Below, piece by piece: positions 48,254 through 57,687 of a DNA stretch of 64,000 bases; positions within the stretch are counted from its first letter, which is position 1; the number at the start of each line of letters is the position of its first letter. The position numbers and the translations under genes were made by a program. The stretch is from contig NZ_CP053842.1 in assembly GCF_013201645.1 (NCBI RefSeq), positions 248,001 through 312,000 of the forward strand. The letters run 5' to 3'. Below the pieces are notes generated by a model, which worked only from the letters and a program-made list of their open reading frames with translations, was not told where the DNA came from and did not search any database. The DNA is from Campylobacter corcagiensis. Lineage in GTDB: Bacteria; Campylobacterota; Campylobacteria; Campylobacterales; Campylobacteraceae.

Positions 48254-48574
48254 CTAGAAGTTTACAGCCTCTGTTTTTGCTGGTTTTATAAGCAAAGTTT
48301 TACCACCCACTGAGCTAGCAGGTCTGATATATATGGTATTTTGACCTACAAAATTTGCTATAACTTGATCGCCACTTCTAAAATTTTCATACGAAACTGC
48401 GTTAAATTCTTTGTCACTTATCTTAATGATATAACTATTTTCATCCACTTTTTCTATAACTGTTGCTTGACTAAATTTCTCGGTTGGTTTTTGGATATTA
48501 GTTGATGGAGTTGGGTTATTAGCACATCCTACCAAAAAAGCTCCTAAAAAAAGCGTAAAAACTAAATTTTTCAT
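48254..48574 (-). CDS. Small lipoprotein of unknown function
   Basis: A 106-residue protein with a lipoprotein signal peptide: LVFTLFLGAFLVGC, with the lipobox LVGC giving Cys17. The mature part starts with a Pro/Thr/Asn linker (NNPTPSTNIQKPTEKF), followed by a small beta-rich domain (ATVIEKVDENSYIIKISDKEFNAVS, GDQVIANFVGQNTIYIRP) that looks like an OB- or SH3-like barrel. No family recognised. It is convergent with uppP. Confidence 0.75.
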   Translation of the reverse strand: MKNLVFTLFLGAFLVGCANNPTPSTNIQKPTEKFSQATVIEKVDENSYIIKISDKEFNAVSYENFRSGDQVIANFVGQNTIYIRPASSVGGKTLLIKPAKTEAVNF

Positions 48575-48612
48575 ATCAATCCTTTTAAAATTTTGTCATA
48601 ATTATATCACAA

Positions 48613-49869
48613 CTACTCATCATATGGAAGTTCTAAAATTTCAATGCCTTCAATAGCGTCATTTCCTGCTATAGCCCTTATTGAAGCATGCATTGAAATA
48701 GCATTAGTTTGAGCAATTTCAATCTGTTTTTGCCTCTCTTTCCAAACTCTTTCCATAGATCTTCTTTCTCTGTCTAAATTTGCTTGTAAATTTACAAAAC
48801 TAGATATTATGCTCTCAACTTGCATCTTAAATTCATTTGAAGTTAGATAGTTATAAAGCATTCCCATTTTACTTGTGGCATTTTGGCTACGCTTACTTGC
48901 AAAAGCTATATTTATCACGCTTTCTCTCATCACTTCACAAAGGCTTTTAAATTCTGCAAACGAACATACCCACACGCCATCAATTATTCCAAGTCTATCC
49001 ATATCTTTTGGCATAGTTTCAGTGACCAAAATACCAGCATCCGCACCAGCTTCTATCATATCAGCTTTAAATTTAGCTATCCACTCACTACTAAAAGATT
49101 TAGTTCGCTTACTCTCATATAAAATCCTAGCACAACTTGGAAGATTTGGAGCATTTACTATTTGAAGGCAATCAGCACCTTTAAAGCCTTTTTTAACCTC
49201 TGAAATTTCATCATATATAAATTTCTCTTTTAGATAATCTTCAATACTAAGTTCCATAACTTCACCACGAAGCTGTTGTGAAGTGACATCTGAGCGGCGT
49301 TTTAACTCATCGATTTGCTTTATAAGAGACTCATTTTTTTCTATTAGTTCTCTTTGTTTTAGTTCATTTTTTGACTCTAGTTCTTTAAATCTTATCTCAT
49401 TTTGTTCTAGTAAATTTGCTTTAAGACGCTCTTTTTCTTCGTTTAATCTTTTTGAAATTTCAAGTTCACTTTTAGCCTTAAATTCAGCCTCCATCTCAGA
49501 AAATTTCCGTTTAAGTGCCTCAAATTCAGCACTTTGTTTGTTAAATTCTGCGATTTTTGCTGATTTTTCATTTAGTTCTTTTGTTAAGGTCTCAAATTTA
49601 AGCAGATTTTCATCTTTAAATTTTGCTTCTAGCTCTTTTACTAAAATATCTTTTTCTTTTTTAAGAGCTTCATCGGTTGCATTTTTTAGCTTTTGACTAA
49701 AATTTAGCTCTTTTTGTTTAAGCTCATTTACAGCTTTTAGATACTCTGCTCTTTTTTCATTTAGTTTTTGGTCAAATTCTTGCTGAAATTTACGCTTGAT
49801 ACCTTCTGATATACTTTTGGCTATATCGATAATCTCACCACAATTTGGACATTTTATACTTTCTTTCAT
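48613..49869 (-). CDS. DUF2130 domain protein, possible PD-(D/E)xK nuclease with coiled coil
   Basis: A 418-residue protein of unknown function. Residues 4-15 contain a CPNCGE knuckle; only one CxxC pair is clear, so zinc binding is uncertain. Residues about 25-200 form a long charged coiled coil. Residues 205-330 are the DUF2130 core (RGEVMELSIEDYLKEKFIYDEISEV). Within it D233 (FKGADC) and E252-S-K254 (ILYESKRTK) fit the D-x(n)-ExK pattern of restriction-like nucleases, with WIAKFKADMIEAGADAGILVT after it. The nuclease idea is inference. It is divergent from the CopD-like gene. Confidence 0.78.
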   Translation of the reverse strand: MKESIKCPNCGEIIDIAKSISEGIKRKFQQEFDQKLNEKRAEYLKAVNELKQKELNFSQKLKNATDEALKKEKDILVKELEAKFKDENLLKFETLTKELNEKSAKIAEFNKQSAEFEALKRKFSEMEAEFKAKSELEISKRLNEEKERLKANLLEQNEIRFKELESKNELKQRELIEKNESLIKQIDELKRRSDVTSQQLRGEVMELSIEDYLKEKFIYDEISEVKKGFKGADCLQIVNAPNLPSCARILYESKRTKSFSSEWIAKFKADMIEAGADAGILVTETMPKDMDRLGIIDGVWVCSFAEFKSLCEVMRESVINIAFASKRSQNATSKMGMLYNYLTSNEFKMQVESIISSFVNLQANLDRERRSMERVWKERQKQIEIAQTNAISMHASIRAIAGNDAIEGIEILELPYDE

Positions 49870-49948
49870 ACATGCCTTTCTGTTTTAATCTCTTAAATTT
49901 ATAAGATTTTACTTGATTAAGGTTAATGCATTAGTACGATAAATTTTG

Positions 49949-49954
49949 TATAAT
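49949..49954 (+). promoter_or_regulatory. Putative -10 box of the second CopD-like gene
   Basis: TATAAT 29 bp before the ATG at 49978, in the 108-bp gap after the divergent DUF2130 gene. Confidence 0.45.
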
Positions 49955-49977
49955 AAAATAAAATTTTAAGGCTAGGG

Positions 49978-50409
49978 ATGTATTTTTGCTTTTTGGTTAT
50001 TCATATCTTTTGTGCGATAACTTTTGTTGGATATCTATTTTTTGATGTTTGTATTTTGCCTTTTGCTAAAAAAAGCATAGATGAAAAGATTTTAGTAGAT
50101 GTTAAAAAGGCCTATACAAAAGGAAGTGCGGCTGTATTTGGCACTGCTTTTTTACTGCTTTTAATTAGCGGGGTATATCTTGGAAGTCATTATATCGGCT
50201 TTGATAAGGGCTTTTTTAGTTCAAATTTTCAAACTCTTTTGTCGCTAAAAATTATAACTCTATTTTTACTGATAATTATCACTTTTATCTCAGTTTTTTA
50301 TGTTAGATTTCTTAAAAAACCAGACCCATTTGGCAAGTACTCTCACTTAATCGGGCTGATTTTGTGTTTTATTATAGTTTTTCTAGCTAAAGCGATGTGG
50401 TATTTTTAA
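49978..50409 (+). CDS. Small CopD-like membrane protein (second copy)
   Basis: A 143-residue four-helix inner-membrane protein, paralogous to the one at 41040-41474: LVIHIFCAITFVGYLFFDVCILPF corresponds to VVHLFCAVVFVGYLFFDVVIMP, and KKPDPFGKYSHLIG to KKPSPLGNIHPHAL. The conserved His residues at helix 1 and the late loop may bind metal or haem. Its 3' end overlaps the convergent aroK by 23 bp. Function unknown. Confidence 0.6.
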   Translation: MYFCFLVIHIFCAITFVGYLFFDVCILPFAKKSIDEKILVDVKKAYTKGSAAVFGTAFLLLLISGVYLGSHYIGFDKGFFSSNFQTLLSLKIITLFLLIIITFISVFYVRFLKKPDPFGKYSHLIGLILCFIIVFLAKAMWYF

Positions 50410-50917
50410 GATTTTTTACGATCTCTTTTGCTATTTGTTTTGGCGTTTTATTTTCAACATTTATAGTGATATCAGCTTTTTTAGCATATAGCAAATCACG
50501 CTGACTGTGGAGTTCTTTGGCTTTTTCTAAATTTTTAAGAAGTGGGCGTTTGGCTATTTTTTTAGTGGCATTTGGGCTAGCCTTTATGCGGTTAATAATA
50601 TAATCAAAATCGCCTTTTAAATATACAATCTCTCCAAGTTTTTCTAAATTTTTAGTTTTATAAAAGCCCCCACCTGTTGAAATTATGGCATTGTTTACAT
50701 TTTTTAGTAAAAATTTAGCCAAATCAGACTCCATTTTTCTAAACTCATCTTCGCCTTTGGTTTTAAAAATCTCAGAAATTTTCATATTCGCAAGGCTTTC
50801 TATCATATCATCACAATCAATAGCAAATTTGCCAGTTAGCTTATATAAAGCCCTTGCCACGGTGCCTTTACCAACTCCCATAAAGCCTATTAGAACGATA
50901 TTATTCCTCTTTTTCAT
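50387..50917 (-). CDS. aroK: Shikimate kinase
   Basis: Phosphorylates shikimate in the aromatic amino-acid pathway. The 176-residue P-loop kinase has Walker [10 protein letters not shown], the shikimate-binding [22 protein letters not shown] and STGGGFY. A first ATG at 50923 directly follows AAGG with no spacing, so I start at ATG 50917. It overlaps the der end by 17 bp and the convergent CopD-like gene by 23 bp. Confidence 0.9.
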   Translation of the reverse strand: MKKRNNIVLIGFMGVGKGTVARALYKLTGKFAIDCDDMIESLANMKISEIFKTKGEDEFRKMESDLAKFLLKNVNNAIISTGGGFYKTKNLEKLGEIVYLKGDFDYIINRIKASPNATKKIAKRPLLKNLEKAKELHSQRDLLYAKKADITINVENKTPKQIAKEIVKNLKNTTSL

Positions 50918-52292
50918 CACCATCCTTTTGTTTTTTCTTATCTCTTGCGACGATTACAATTGGCGTACCTTCAAGTTCAAAGCTGCTTCTAATTTTATTT
51001 ATCAAATACCTTTTGTAGCTAAAGTGAAGTGACTTTGGACGATTCATTATAAGGGCTATTTTAGGAGGTTTAGTGTCAAACTGAACAGAGTAGTAAATTT
51101 TAACTAATTTACCTTTTTCGTGTGGAAGCGGGTGAGTAATAGTTGCTTCATTTATAACTTCATTTAATTGTGAAGTTTTTATTTTTTTAGTGAAATTTTC
51201 ATAAACTTTTAGTATTAAAGGGTAAATTTTATGTACTCTTTTGCCATCGAGAGCTGATACGCTAATAATTGGTGCATAACTTAGGAATTTAAATTTATCT
51301 CTTATTTGTCGTGAGATTTCATCAAATTCTTTTTCACCTTTGTTTTCCCATTTATTAAGGATGATTATCATCGCTGGTTCAAATTTAGAAGCAATTCCTG
51401 CTACTTTCTCATCAAGTTCACTAAGTGGTTGTGAGCTATCAAGCACAAGCAAGGAAACATCGGTATTTTCTAGAACTTTTTGGGTGCGATTTAGTGCAAA
51501 TTTTTCAATGCCTTCTATCTTTGATCTTCTTCTTATTCCAGCAGTATCTACAAACTCAAAAACTCTATTTTCATATACAAAACTTTCATTTACAGGATCA
51601 ATTGTAGTGCCTTCTACGCTACTTACAACGCTTCTTTCATCTTTTACTAAAGCATTTAAAAGGCTACTTTTACCAACATTTACTCGCCCTATAATTCCTA
51701 CTTTTATCGGTTCATTTTGGTTAATTTCATCATCTAAAATTTCGCCATTTTCATCAAAATTTGCTAAAAAATCATCCAAACTCTCTTCTGTGTCAGCCTT
51801 TAAACTCTCCTTTATATAAGGATAGATAAAATCTTTTATCTCATCGATGCCAGTGTTGTGACTAACTGAAATTTCAAAAACATTGCTGGCTCCAAATTCT
51901 ATAAATTCATAAGCTCTTGTTTGATCTTTTTTGCTGTCTATTTTATTGATAACAAGTGCTGTTGGTTTTTGAAGTCCTAAAAGTGAGTAAAAAATTTCTC
52001 TATCTTCATCTTGAGGCATAAATTTACCATCAACCATAAAAAGTACAATATCAGCTTCTTTTGCCTCACTTAGAGTTTTATCTCTAACTTTTTTAAAAAT
52101 CTCAGAACTATCATCAAGCCCACCACTATCAATAAGAACGCACTCTTTATCATAAATTTCACAAATTTCTTTATTTGTATCACGAGTTGTTCCAGCTATA
52201 TCGCTAGTAATGGCTATACGCCTACCAACTAAGCGGTTAAAAAGTGAACTTTTGCCAACATTTGGGCGACCTATTAGTATAACTTTTGTCAA
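50901..52292 (-). CDS. der: Ribosome biogenesis GTPase Der (EngA)
   Basis: Double GTPase needed for 50S subunit assembly. The 463-residue protein has two G domains: [12 protein letters not shown] with DSGGLDD and NKID in the first, [12 protein letters not shown] with DTAGIRRRS and NKWEN in the second, followed by the KH-like C-terminal domain ([20 protein letters not shown]). It ends with a Lys-rich tail. It is followed on the same strand by aroK. Confidence 0.97.
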   Translation of the reverse strand: MTKVILIGRPNVGKSSLFNRLVGRRIAITSDIAGTTRDTNKEICEIYDKECVLIDSGGLDDSSEIFKKVRDKTLSEAKEADIVLFMVDGKFMPQDEDREIFYSLLGLQKPTALVINKIDSKKDQTRAYEFIEFGASNVFEISVSHNTGIDEIKDFIYPYIKESLKADTEESLDDFLANFDENGEILDDEINQNEPIKVGIIGRVNVGKSSLLNALVKDERSVVSSVEGTTIDPVNESFVYENRVFEFVDTAGIRRRSKIEGIEKFALNRTQKVLENTDVSLLVLDSSQPLSELDEKVAGIASKFEPAMIIILNKWENKGEKEFDEISRQIRDKFKFLSYAPIISVSALDGKRVHKIYPLILKVYENFTKKIKTSQLNEVINEATITHPLPHEKGKLVKIYYSVQFDTKPPKIALIMNRPKSLHFSYKRYLINKIRSSFELEGTPIVIVARDKKKQKDGDEKEE

Positions 52293-52367
52293 ATTTCTAT
52301 CCTTGAGTAAAATGCTAATTATACTATTTGTTACCCTAAATTTCCTTGAAATTAAGTAATTTTATAC

Positions 52368-52373
52368 TATAAT
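52368..52373 (+). promoter_or_regulatory. Putative -10 box of the DMT transporter gene
   Basis: TATAAT 20 bp before the TTG start, in the 100-bp gap divergent from der. An AGGAGA ribosome-binding site follows. Confidence 0.5.
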
Positions 52374-52392
52374 CTCGTTTAGGAGAGAAATT

Positions 52393-53298
52393 TTGAATAT
52401 TAAAAAATTTATAAGACACAATATCGGTGCTTACTATATGACTGTAGCATCACTATTTTTTGCTATTACTGGAGCTTGTGCTAAGGCTGTAAGTGCTGGT
52501 GGGATGAGCTCGGTTGAAGTTTCGTTTTTTAGAAATGTTGTAGGTCTTGGCATAGTTGTTTTTGGAATTTACAAGTATGGCACAAATAACAAAGGCGGTC
52601 AGCCTGTAATGCTCTTTTTAAGGGGCTTTATCGGTACCATTTCAATGCTTGCATTTTTTTATAACATCGCTACTATCGGTCTTGCTGAAGCTTTTACATT
52701 TGCAAAAACAGCTCCTATGTTTTTAGCGTTTTTTGGCGTGATATTTTTTGGTGAAAAGATCGGTTTTAAAGCGTGGTTTGGTATATTTTTAGGATTTTTT
52801 GGAATTTTACTTATCATGCAGCCAAATTTGGGCTTTAAAATAAGTCACGCGATGGGATTAATAAATGGTGTTTTAGCAGCTTTTGCATACCTTAGCGTTC
52901 ATGAACTTAGAAAATCATATGATACCAAAACTATCGTGCTATCTTTTATGCTATCAGGAACATTGATACCGGTATTTTGTATGGTTGTAGCTGAGTTTGT
53001 AAACACTCCAGCGTTTTTTGACTTTATGTTTGCTAAATTTATAATGCCAAGTGGAATTTCGTGGCTTTGGATAGTTTTAATGGGCGTTAGCGGTCTTGTT
53101 TTTCAAAGCTACATGACAAAAGCATATGCCGCTTCAAAACACGCTGGAACGGTTGCTGCCATAGGTTATACAGATATAATATTTTCTATGATAATAGGCT
53201 TTTTTATGGGTGATAATTTACCAAATTTATTAGCATTTTTGGGTATAATCATAGTAATTATAAGTGGCGTTATAGTTGCCACACAAAACAAAAAATAA
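52393..53298 (+). CDS. DMT-superfamily (EamA) membrane transporter
   Basis: A 301-residue inner-membrane transporter with ten helices in two EamA repeats (FFAITGACAKAVSAGGMSSVEVSFFRN in the first, LAAFAYLSVHELRKSYDT and KAYAASKHAGTVAAIGYTDIIFS in the second). The family exports amino acids or metabolites; the substrate is unknown. It starts with TTG, 8 bp after AGGAGA. It is followed after 9 bp by kdsA. Confidence 0.87.
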   Translation: MNIKKFIRHNIGAYYMTVASLFFAITGACAKAVSAGGMSSVEVSFFRNVVGLGIVVFGIYKYGTNNKGGQPVMLFLRGFIGTISMLAFFYNIATIGLAEAFTFAKTAPMFLAFFGVIFFGEKIGFKAWFGIFLGFFGILLIMQPNLGFKISHAMGLINGVLAAFAYLSVHELRKSYDTKTIVLSFMLSGTLIPVFCMVVAEFVNTPAFFDFMFAKFIMPSGISWLWIVLMGVSGLVFQSYMTKAYAASKHAGTVAAIGYTDIIFSMIIGFFMGDNLPNLLAFLGIIIVIISGVIVATQNKK

Positions 53299-54132
<834 letters not shown>

Positions 54133-54252
54133 GTCTTACTTATTAAATTTCTGCCATTTTATTTATAAATTCCTATATAGTGGGATTTAGTTATAAAAAG
54201 AGCTATATAAATTTAAAAGCTCTCTTTAATCTAAATATGAATATTTATTTGC

Positions 54253-54258
54253 TATAAT
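54253..54258 (+). promoter_or_regulatory. Putative extended -10 box before ribH
   Basis: TGCTATAAT (TATAAT at 54253-54258) 27 bp before the ribH start, in the 152-bp gap after kdsA. Confidence 0.55.
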
Positions 54259-54284
54259 GAAAATTTTAATTTTGGGAGCAAAAA

Positions 54285-54755
54285 ATGAAAATATTAGAAG
54301 GAAATTTATCACTTAATGGAAGTGAAAAAATTGCGATTATAAACTCAAGGTTTAATCATATAATAACTGATAGACTAGTCGAAGGTGCAAAAGATGCATT
54401 TTTAAGGCATGGTGGAAATGAAGAGAATTTAACTCTTATCCTTGTGCCAGGAGCATTTGAAATTCCTATGGCTTTAAAAAAAGCTTTAGAAAGTGGTAAA
54501 TTCGATGCAGTTTGTTGCGTTGGGGCGGTGATAAGAGGTTCAACGCCACATTTTGATTATGTAAGTGCTGAGACAACAAAAGGCATCGCAAATGTGAGTT
54601 TAAACTACCTAAAACCTGTAACTTTTGGAGTTTTAACAACTGATACGATCGAACAAGCAATTGAAAGAGCTGGAAGCAAGGCTGGAAACAAAGGCTTTGA
54701 AGCTATGACTGGGCTAGTTGAGCTTATAAATTTGTATAAAAATTTAGGAGAGTAA
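54285..54755 (+). CDS. ribH: 6,7-dimethyl-8-ribityllumazine synthase
   Basis: Penultimate step of riboflavin synthesis. The 156-residue protein has the lumazine-synthase signatures [50 protein letters not shown] and [16 protein letters not shown] with the catalytic His of the PHFD segment. The stop is immediately followed by the nusB ATG. No FMN riboswitch is seen upstream. Confidence 0.95.
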   Translation: MKILEGNLSLNGSEKIAIINSRFNHIITDRLVEGAKDAFLRHGGNEENLTLILVPGAFEIPMALKKALESGKFDAVCCVGAVIRGSTPHFDYVSAETTKGIANVSLNYLKPVTFGVLTTDTIEQAIERAGSKAGNKGFEAMTGLVELINLYKNLGE

Positions 54756-55154
54756 ATGGCTACAAGACATCAGGTAAGACAGGCAGTTGTTTCACTGCTT
54801 TATGCAAAAGAGATGGGAAATGATACAGATGAGTTTAGAGATGAGTTTTTAGAAGAGCATAAGATAAGAAATAAGCAAAGAGAATTTACAAAATCACTTT
54901 TTAAAGGCGTTGTTAATAACATAAAAAGCCTTGATGAAAGCCTTGATGCTCACCTTGATGAGTATAAAGTTAAAGAACTTGGCGTGGTTGAAAGAGCGAT
55001 TTTAAGGCTAGGAGCGTATGAAATTTTACACACCCAGATTGATACTCCTATTGTTATAAATGAAGGAATCGAACTTGCCAAAGAGATGGCAAGTGATACA
55101 AGCCCTAAGTTTATAAATGCTGTTTTAGACGCAGTTGGAAAAGAGAGCAAATGA
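54756..55154 (+). CDS. nusB: Transcription antitermination factor NusB
   Basis: Acts with NusE in rRNA antitermination. An all-helical 132-residue protein: [61 protein letters not shown]. It directly follows ribH without a gap and overlaps pyrF by 4 bp, as in C. jejuni. Confidence 0.94.
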   Translation: MATRHQVRQAVVSLLYAKEMGNDTDEFRDEFLEEHKIRNKQREFTKSLFKGVVNNIKSLDESLDAHLDEYKVKELGVVERAILRLGAYEILHTQIDTPIVINEGIELAKEMASDTSPKFINAVLDAVGKESK

Positions 55155-55831
55155 AACTTTGTGTAGCCCTTGACATGGAAACTAAAAAGCAAAATTTAGA
55201 CCTTGCTATGAAGCTTAAAGGTCTTGATATTTGGCTAAAAGTAGGACTTAGAAGCTATCTTAGAGATGGAGCTTGTTTTGTAAAATCTTTAAAAAATATG
55301 GGTTTTAAGGTTTTTTTAGATCTTAAAATTTATGATATTCCAAACACTATGGCTGATGCGTGTGAAGTTTGTGCAGATTTAGGCGTTGATATGATAAATT
55401 TGCACGCAAGTAGCGGTAAAAAAGCTATGGTAGCTGTGATGGAAAGGCTTTCTAGGCTTAACTCTAAACCACTTGTTTTAAGTGTTTCAGCTTTAACGAG
55501 CTTTAGCGATGATGAATTTAGTGAAATTTATGGCATGAGCATAAACTCAGCTGTAAGAAATATGGCTATTTTTACTCAAAACGCAGGGCTTGATGGCATG
55601 GTTTGTTCAGTTTTTGAAAGTGCTATGATAAAGGATGTTGCGGGTGAAAATTTTATCACTTTAACACCTGGAATTCGCCCGTTTGGTAAAAGCAGTGATG
55701 ATCAAGTAAGAGTAGCAAATTTAGAGATGGCAAAGTCTCAAAAAAGTGATTTTATCGTAGTTGGAAGACCTATTTATGAGGCAAAAGACCCACTTAAAGC
55801 TACTTTTGAAATTTTAAAAGGCATTGAGTGA
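55151..55831 (+). CDS. pyrF: Orotidine 5'-phosphate decarboxylase
   Basis: Final step of UMP synthesis. The 226-residue barrel has [12 protein letters not shown], the catalytic Lys/Asp network [46 protein letters not shown] and [13 protein letters not shown]. It overlaps nusB and the next gene by 4 bp each. Confidence 0.95.
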   Translation: MKLCVALDMETKKQNLDLAMKLKGLDIWLKVGLRSYLRDGACFVKSLKNMGFKVFLDLKIYDIPNTMADACEVCADLGVDMINLHASSGKKAMVAVMERLSRLNSKPLVLSVSALTSFSDDEFSEIYGMSINSAVRNMAIFTQNAGLDGMVCSVFESAMIKDVAGENFITLTPGIRPFGKSSDDQVRVANLEMAKSQKSDFIVVGRPIYEAKDPLKATFEILKGIE

Positions 55832-56586
55832 GAGTGATTTTAGCTCTTGCTTTGGCTTTAAATTTTATTTTCTCTAGCGAAGTAGAGGCTATTTTTGAGA
55901 TAAGTTTTGGCATTTTTGGTAAGGTTGGCGAAGCAAAAACTAGACTTATAAAATACGATAACAACAGCACTTACGAGCTATTTATGGACGCTAAGGCAAT
56001 TGGGGCTATAGATAAGCTAAGTGGACAAAGGCGTGAGTATTTTTATAGCACAGGCGAAATTTATAGAGATTTTTTATTGCCACAGAAATTTGTCCATAAA
56101 GTAGAAAGAGATAAAAAGGGTAAAAGAACTCTTAAATATAAAATTTTTAACTTTAATCAAAGAAAAAAGCAAATCCACTTTACTAAATTTAAAGGAGATA
56201 CTAATGCTGGAGTATCAAAAAGTGATGATGAAATTTTGTCTTATTATGCACAAAACGATCTTTTAACGCTTTTCTTTAACTTCTCAAAAATAAAGCCAAA
56301 CAATCTTAATAGCTTTGCTTTAATAGCAGCTGGGGCAAACGATAAAGATGGCAGGGTTGATATTTTTATCCCAGATGGCAAACAAAAACAAAAGCTTCAA
56401 AAGTCGCTAAATACGCAGTTTCAGCCATATATAGCTTACATAAATCAAGATATTTTTTCTAGTAGCAAAGGTGAGCTTCACTTAAGCATTAATGAAAAAG
56501 GATATGCAAATAGAGCGATTTTAAAAGATGTGCTTTTGTTTGGCGATATAGTTGCAAAAATGGTGTCTGTAAAAGAAAAGCCTTAA
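55828..56586 (+). CDS. Exported DUF3108 domain protein
   Basis: A 252-residue protein with a signal peptide ([17 protein letters not shown]), otherwise a beta-rich domain of the DUF3108 type ([64 protein letters not shown]-like end). Such proteins are thought to be periplasmic; the function is unknown. GTG start overlaps the pyrF stop (GTGA). Its stop lies within a terminator hairpin. Confidence 0.75.
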   Translation: MRVILALALALNFIFSSEVEAIFEISFGIFGKVGEAKTRLIKYDNNSTYELFMDAKAIGAIDKLSGQRREYFYSTGEIYRDFLLPQKFVHKVERDKKGKRTLKYKIFNFNQRKKQIHFTKFKGDTNAGVSKSDDEILSYYAQNDLLTLFFNFSKIKPNNLNSFALIAAGANDKDGRVDIFIPDGKQKQKLQKSLNTQFQPYIAYINQDIFSSSKGELHLSINEKGYANRAILKDVLLFGDIVAKMVSVKEKP

Positions 56587-56608
56587 ATTTATTAATTTTA
56601 AGGCTTTT
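56576..56608 (+). terminator. Terminator hairpin overlapping the DUF3108 stop codon
   Basis: AAAAGCCTTAAA (56576-56587) pairs with TTTAAGGCTTTT (56597-56608), 9-base loop, T-rich tail. The stem covers the stop codon at 56584-56586. Confidence 0.75.
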
Positions 56609-56624
56609 CTTAGCTTTATAAAGA

Positions 56625-56630
56625 TATAAT
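56625..56630 (+). promoter_or_regulatory. Putative -10 box of tRNA-Ser
   Basis: TATAAT 18 bp before the first base of the tRNA, giving room for a short leader. Confidence 0.55.
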
Positions 56631-56648
56631 TACTTTTCTATTTTTAAA

Positions 56649-56739
56649 GGACAGATGGGTGAGTGGCTGAAACCACACCCCTGCTAAGGGTGCAAGTCTT
56701 AATCGGGCTTCGAGGGTTCAAATCCCTCTCTGTCCGCCA
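56649..56739 (+). tRNA. tRNA-Ser (anticodon GCT)
   Basis: A 91-base class II tRNA with the encoded CCA end. The acceptor stem GGACAGA pairs with TCTGTCC, followed by discriminator G and CCA. The anticodon arm is CACCC-CTGCTAA-GGGTG, giving GCT, which reads AGC/AGT serine codons. A long variable arm and GGTTCAAATCC T-loop are visible. Its 3' end is the probable integration site of the prophage that follows. Confidence 0.95.
56711..56739. other. Probable attL core in the tRNA-Ser 3' end
   Basis: The integrase gene ends 69 bp after the tRNA and is the gene closest to it, as expected for a prophage inserted at the tRNA 3' end. The core would be part of the T-arm and acceptor stem. The matching right copy was not found in the window and must lie beyond 64000. 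Confidence 0.45.
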
Positions 56740-56807
56740 CTAGATACCATTTTAAGGACATTTGAAGGAATTTTTTAACAAGACTTATCCGCCCCCTGCC
56801 TAGGCAT

Positions 56808-57686
56808 TTAATATAAATCCATTTTTCTATTAAACTCTTTTAAGTTTGAATTAAGGTAATTTACATAAACATCATAAATCATCTTTGGGCTAGAATGCCC
56901 CATTAAACTAGCAAGTTTTACAGGGGTAACATATCCATTTTTTAGCATAGCGGTAGCGTAAGTGTGACGCATATTATAAGGCTTTCTATATTTGATACCT
57001 AGATTTTTAAGAATTTCAGTCCAAAAACCTAAAAATATATAACTATCCCGATAAGGCTTTTTATATTGAGTCTCTAAAAGATAAATTTGATTTTTTTGAG
57101 TAGTGAGTTTTTTTATAAGCAAGGGTTCTAAGACTTCTAAAATAGGTACTTTTCTAATACTTTTTAATGTTTTAGGTGAGCTTTCGCCAAATCTTGAACG
57201 AGTAGAATTTACACTTATGATCTTGTTTTTAATATCGACTTCATCAATTTTTAAAGATAAAATTTCACCAGTTCTAAGACCAGTATAAAACCCAATATGA
57301 ACAAACAATTGAAAATTAAAATTATACTTTTTAGAATATTGTAAAATTTCACAAACTTCATCATCGATAAAAGGCTCTATTCTAGGGGTTATATGATGGG
57401 GTGTTTTAATATGAATAACTGGATTTTTAGATATAACTTCATCTTCTAGGGCAAGATTAAAAATCATATTAAGACTATTTAAATAGTGTTTTTTGCTTTT
57501 GCCTGAAACATCGTCAATAGATGATAGCCAAAGCTTTAAATTTGATGGCTTAATCTCTTTTATATCCATATCATTAAAAACATTAAGGCGATTTTTAACA
57601 ATACCTTTATTTTTTTCATAGGTTGAATTTTTCCAATCTTTACGACCTAGTTTTAAGTATAAATTTGAATAATAAGAAAAATCCAT
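56808..57686 (-). CDS. Tyrosine-recombinase integrase
   Basis: A 292-residue site-specific recombinase that would insert and excise the prophage at the tRNA-Ser gene. Residues 1-90 are the SAM-like core-binding domain (NVFNDMDIKEIKPSNLKLWLSS); the catalytic domain has Arg in YTGLRTGEILSL, the box II MRHTYATAML (HxxR variant R-H-T-Y), LMGHSSPKMIYDVYVNYL with the final His and the Tyr nucleophile. There is no arm-binding N-terminal extension, so it is a short integrase. It is the last gene of the phage operon, one base after rep. Confidence 0.9.
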   Translation of the reverse strand: MDFSYYSNLYLKLGRKDWKNSTYEKNKGIVKNRLNVFNDMDIKEIKPSNLKLWLSSIDDVSGKSKKHYLNSLNMIFNLALEDEVISKNPVIHIKTPHHITPRIEPFIDDEVCEILQYSKKYNFNFQLFVHIGFYTGLRTGEILSLKIDEVDIKNKIISVNSTRSRFGESSPKTLKSIRKVPILEVLEPLLIKKLTTQKNQIYLLETQYKKPYRDSYIFLGFWTEILKNLGIKYRKPYNMRHTYATAMLKNGYVTPVKLASLMGHSSPKMIYDVYVNYLNSNLKEFNRKMDLY

Positions 57687-57687
57687 T

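Noticed and set aside
49283-49696. Plus-strand frame of 137 codons rich in Ser and Phe
   Set aside because: Antisense shadow of the charged coiled coil of the DUF2130 gene (Glu/Lys codons read as Ser/Phe).
51340-51819. Plus-strand frame of 159 codons inside der
   Set aside because: It is opposite the conserved G domains of Der, which fully explain the sequence.
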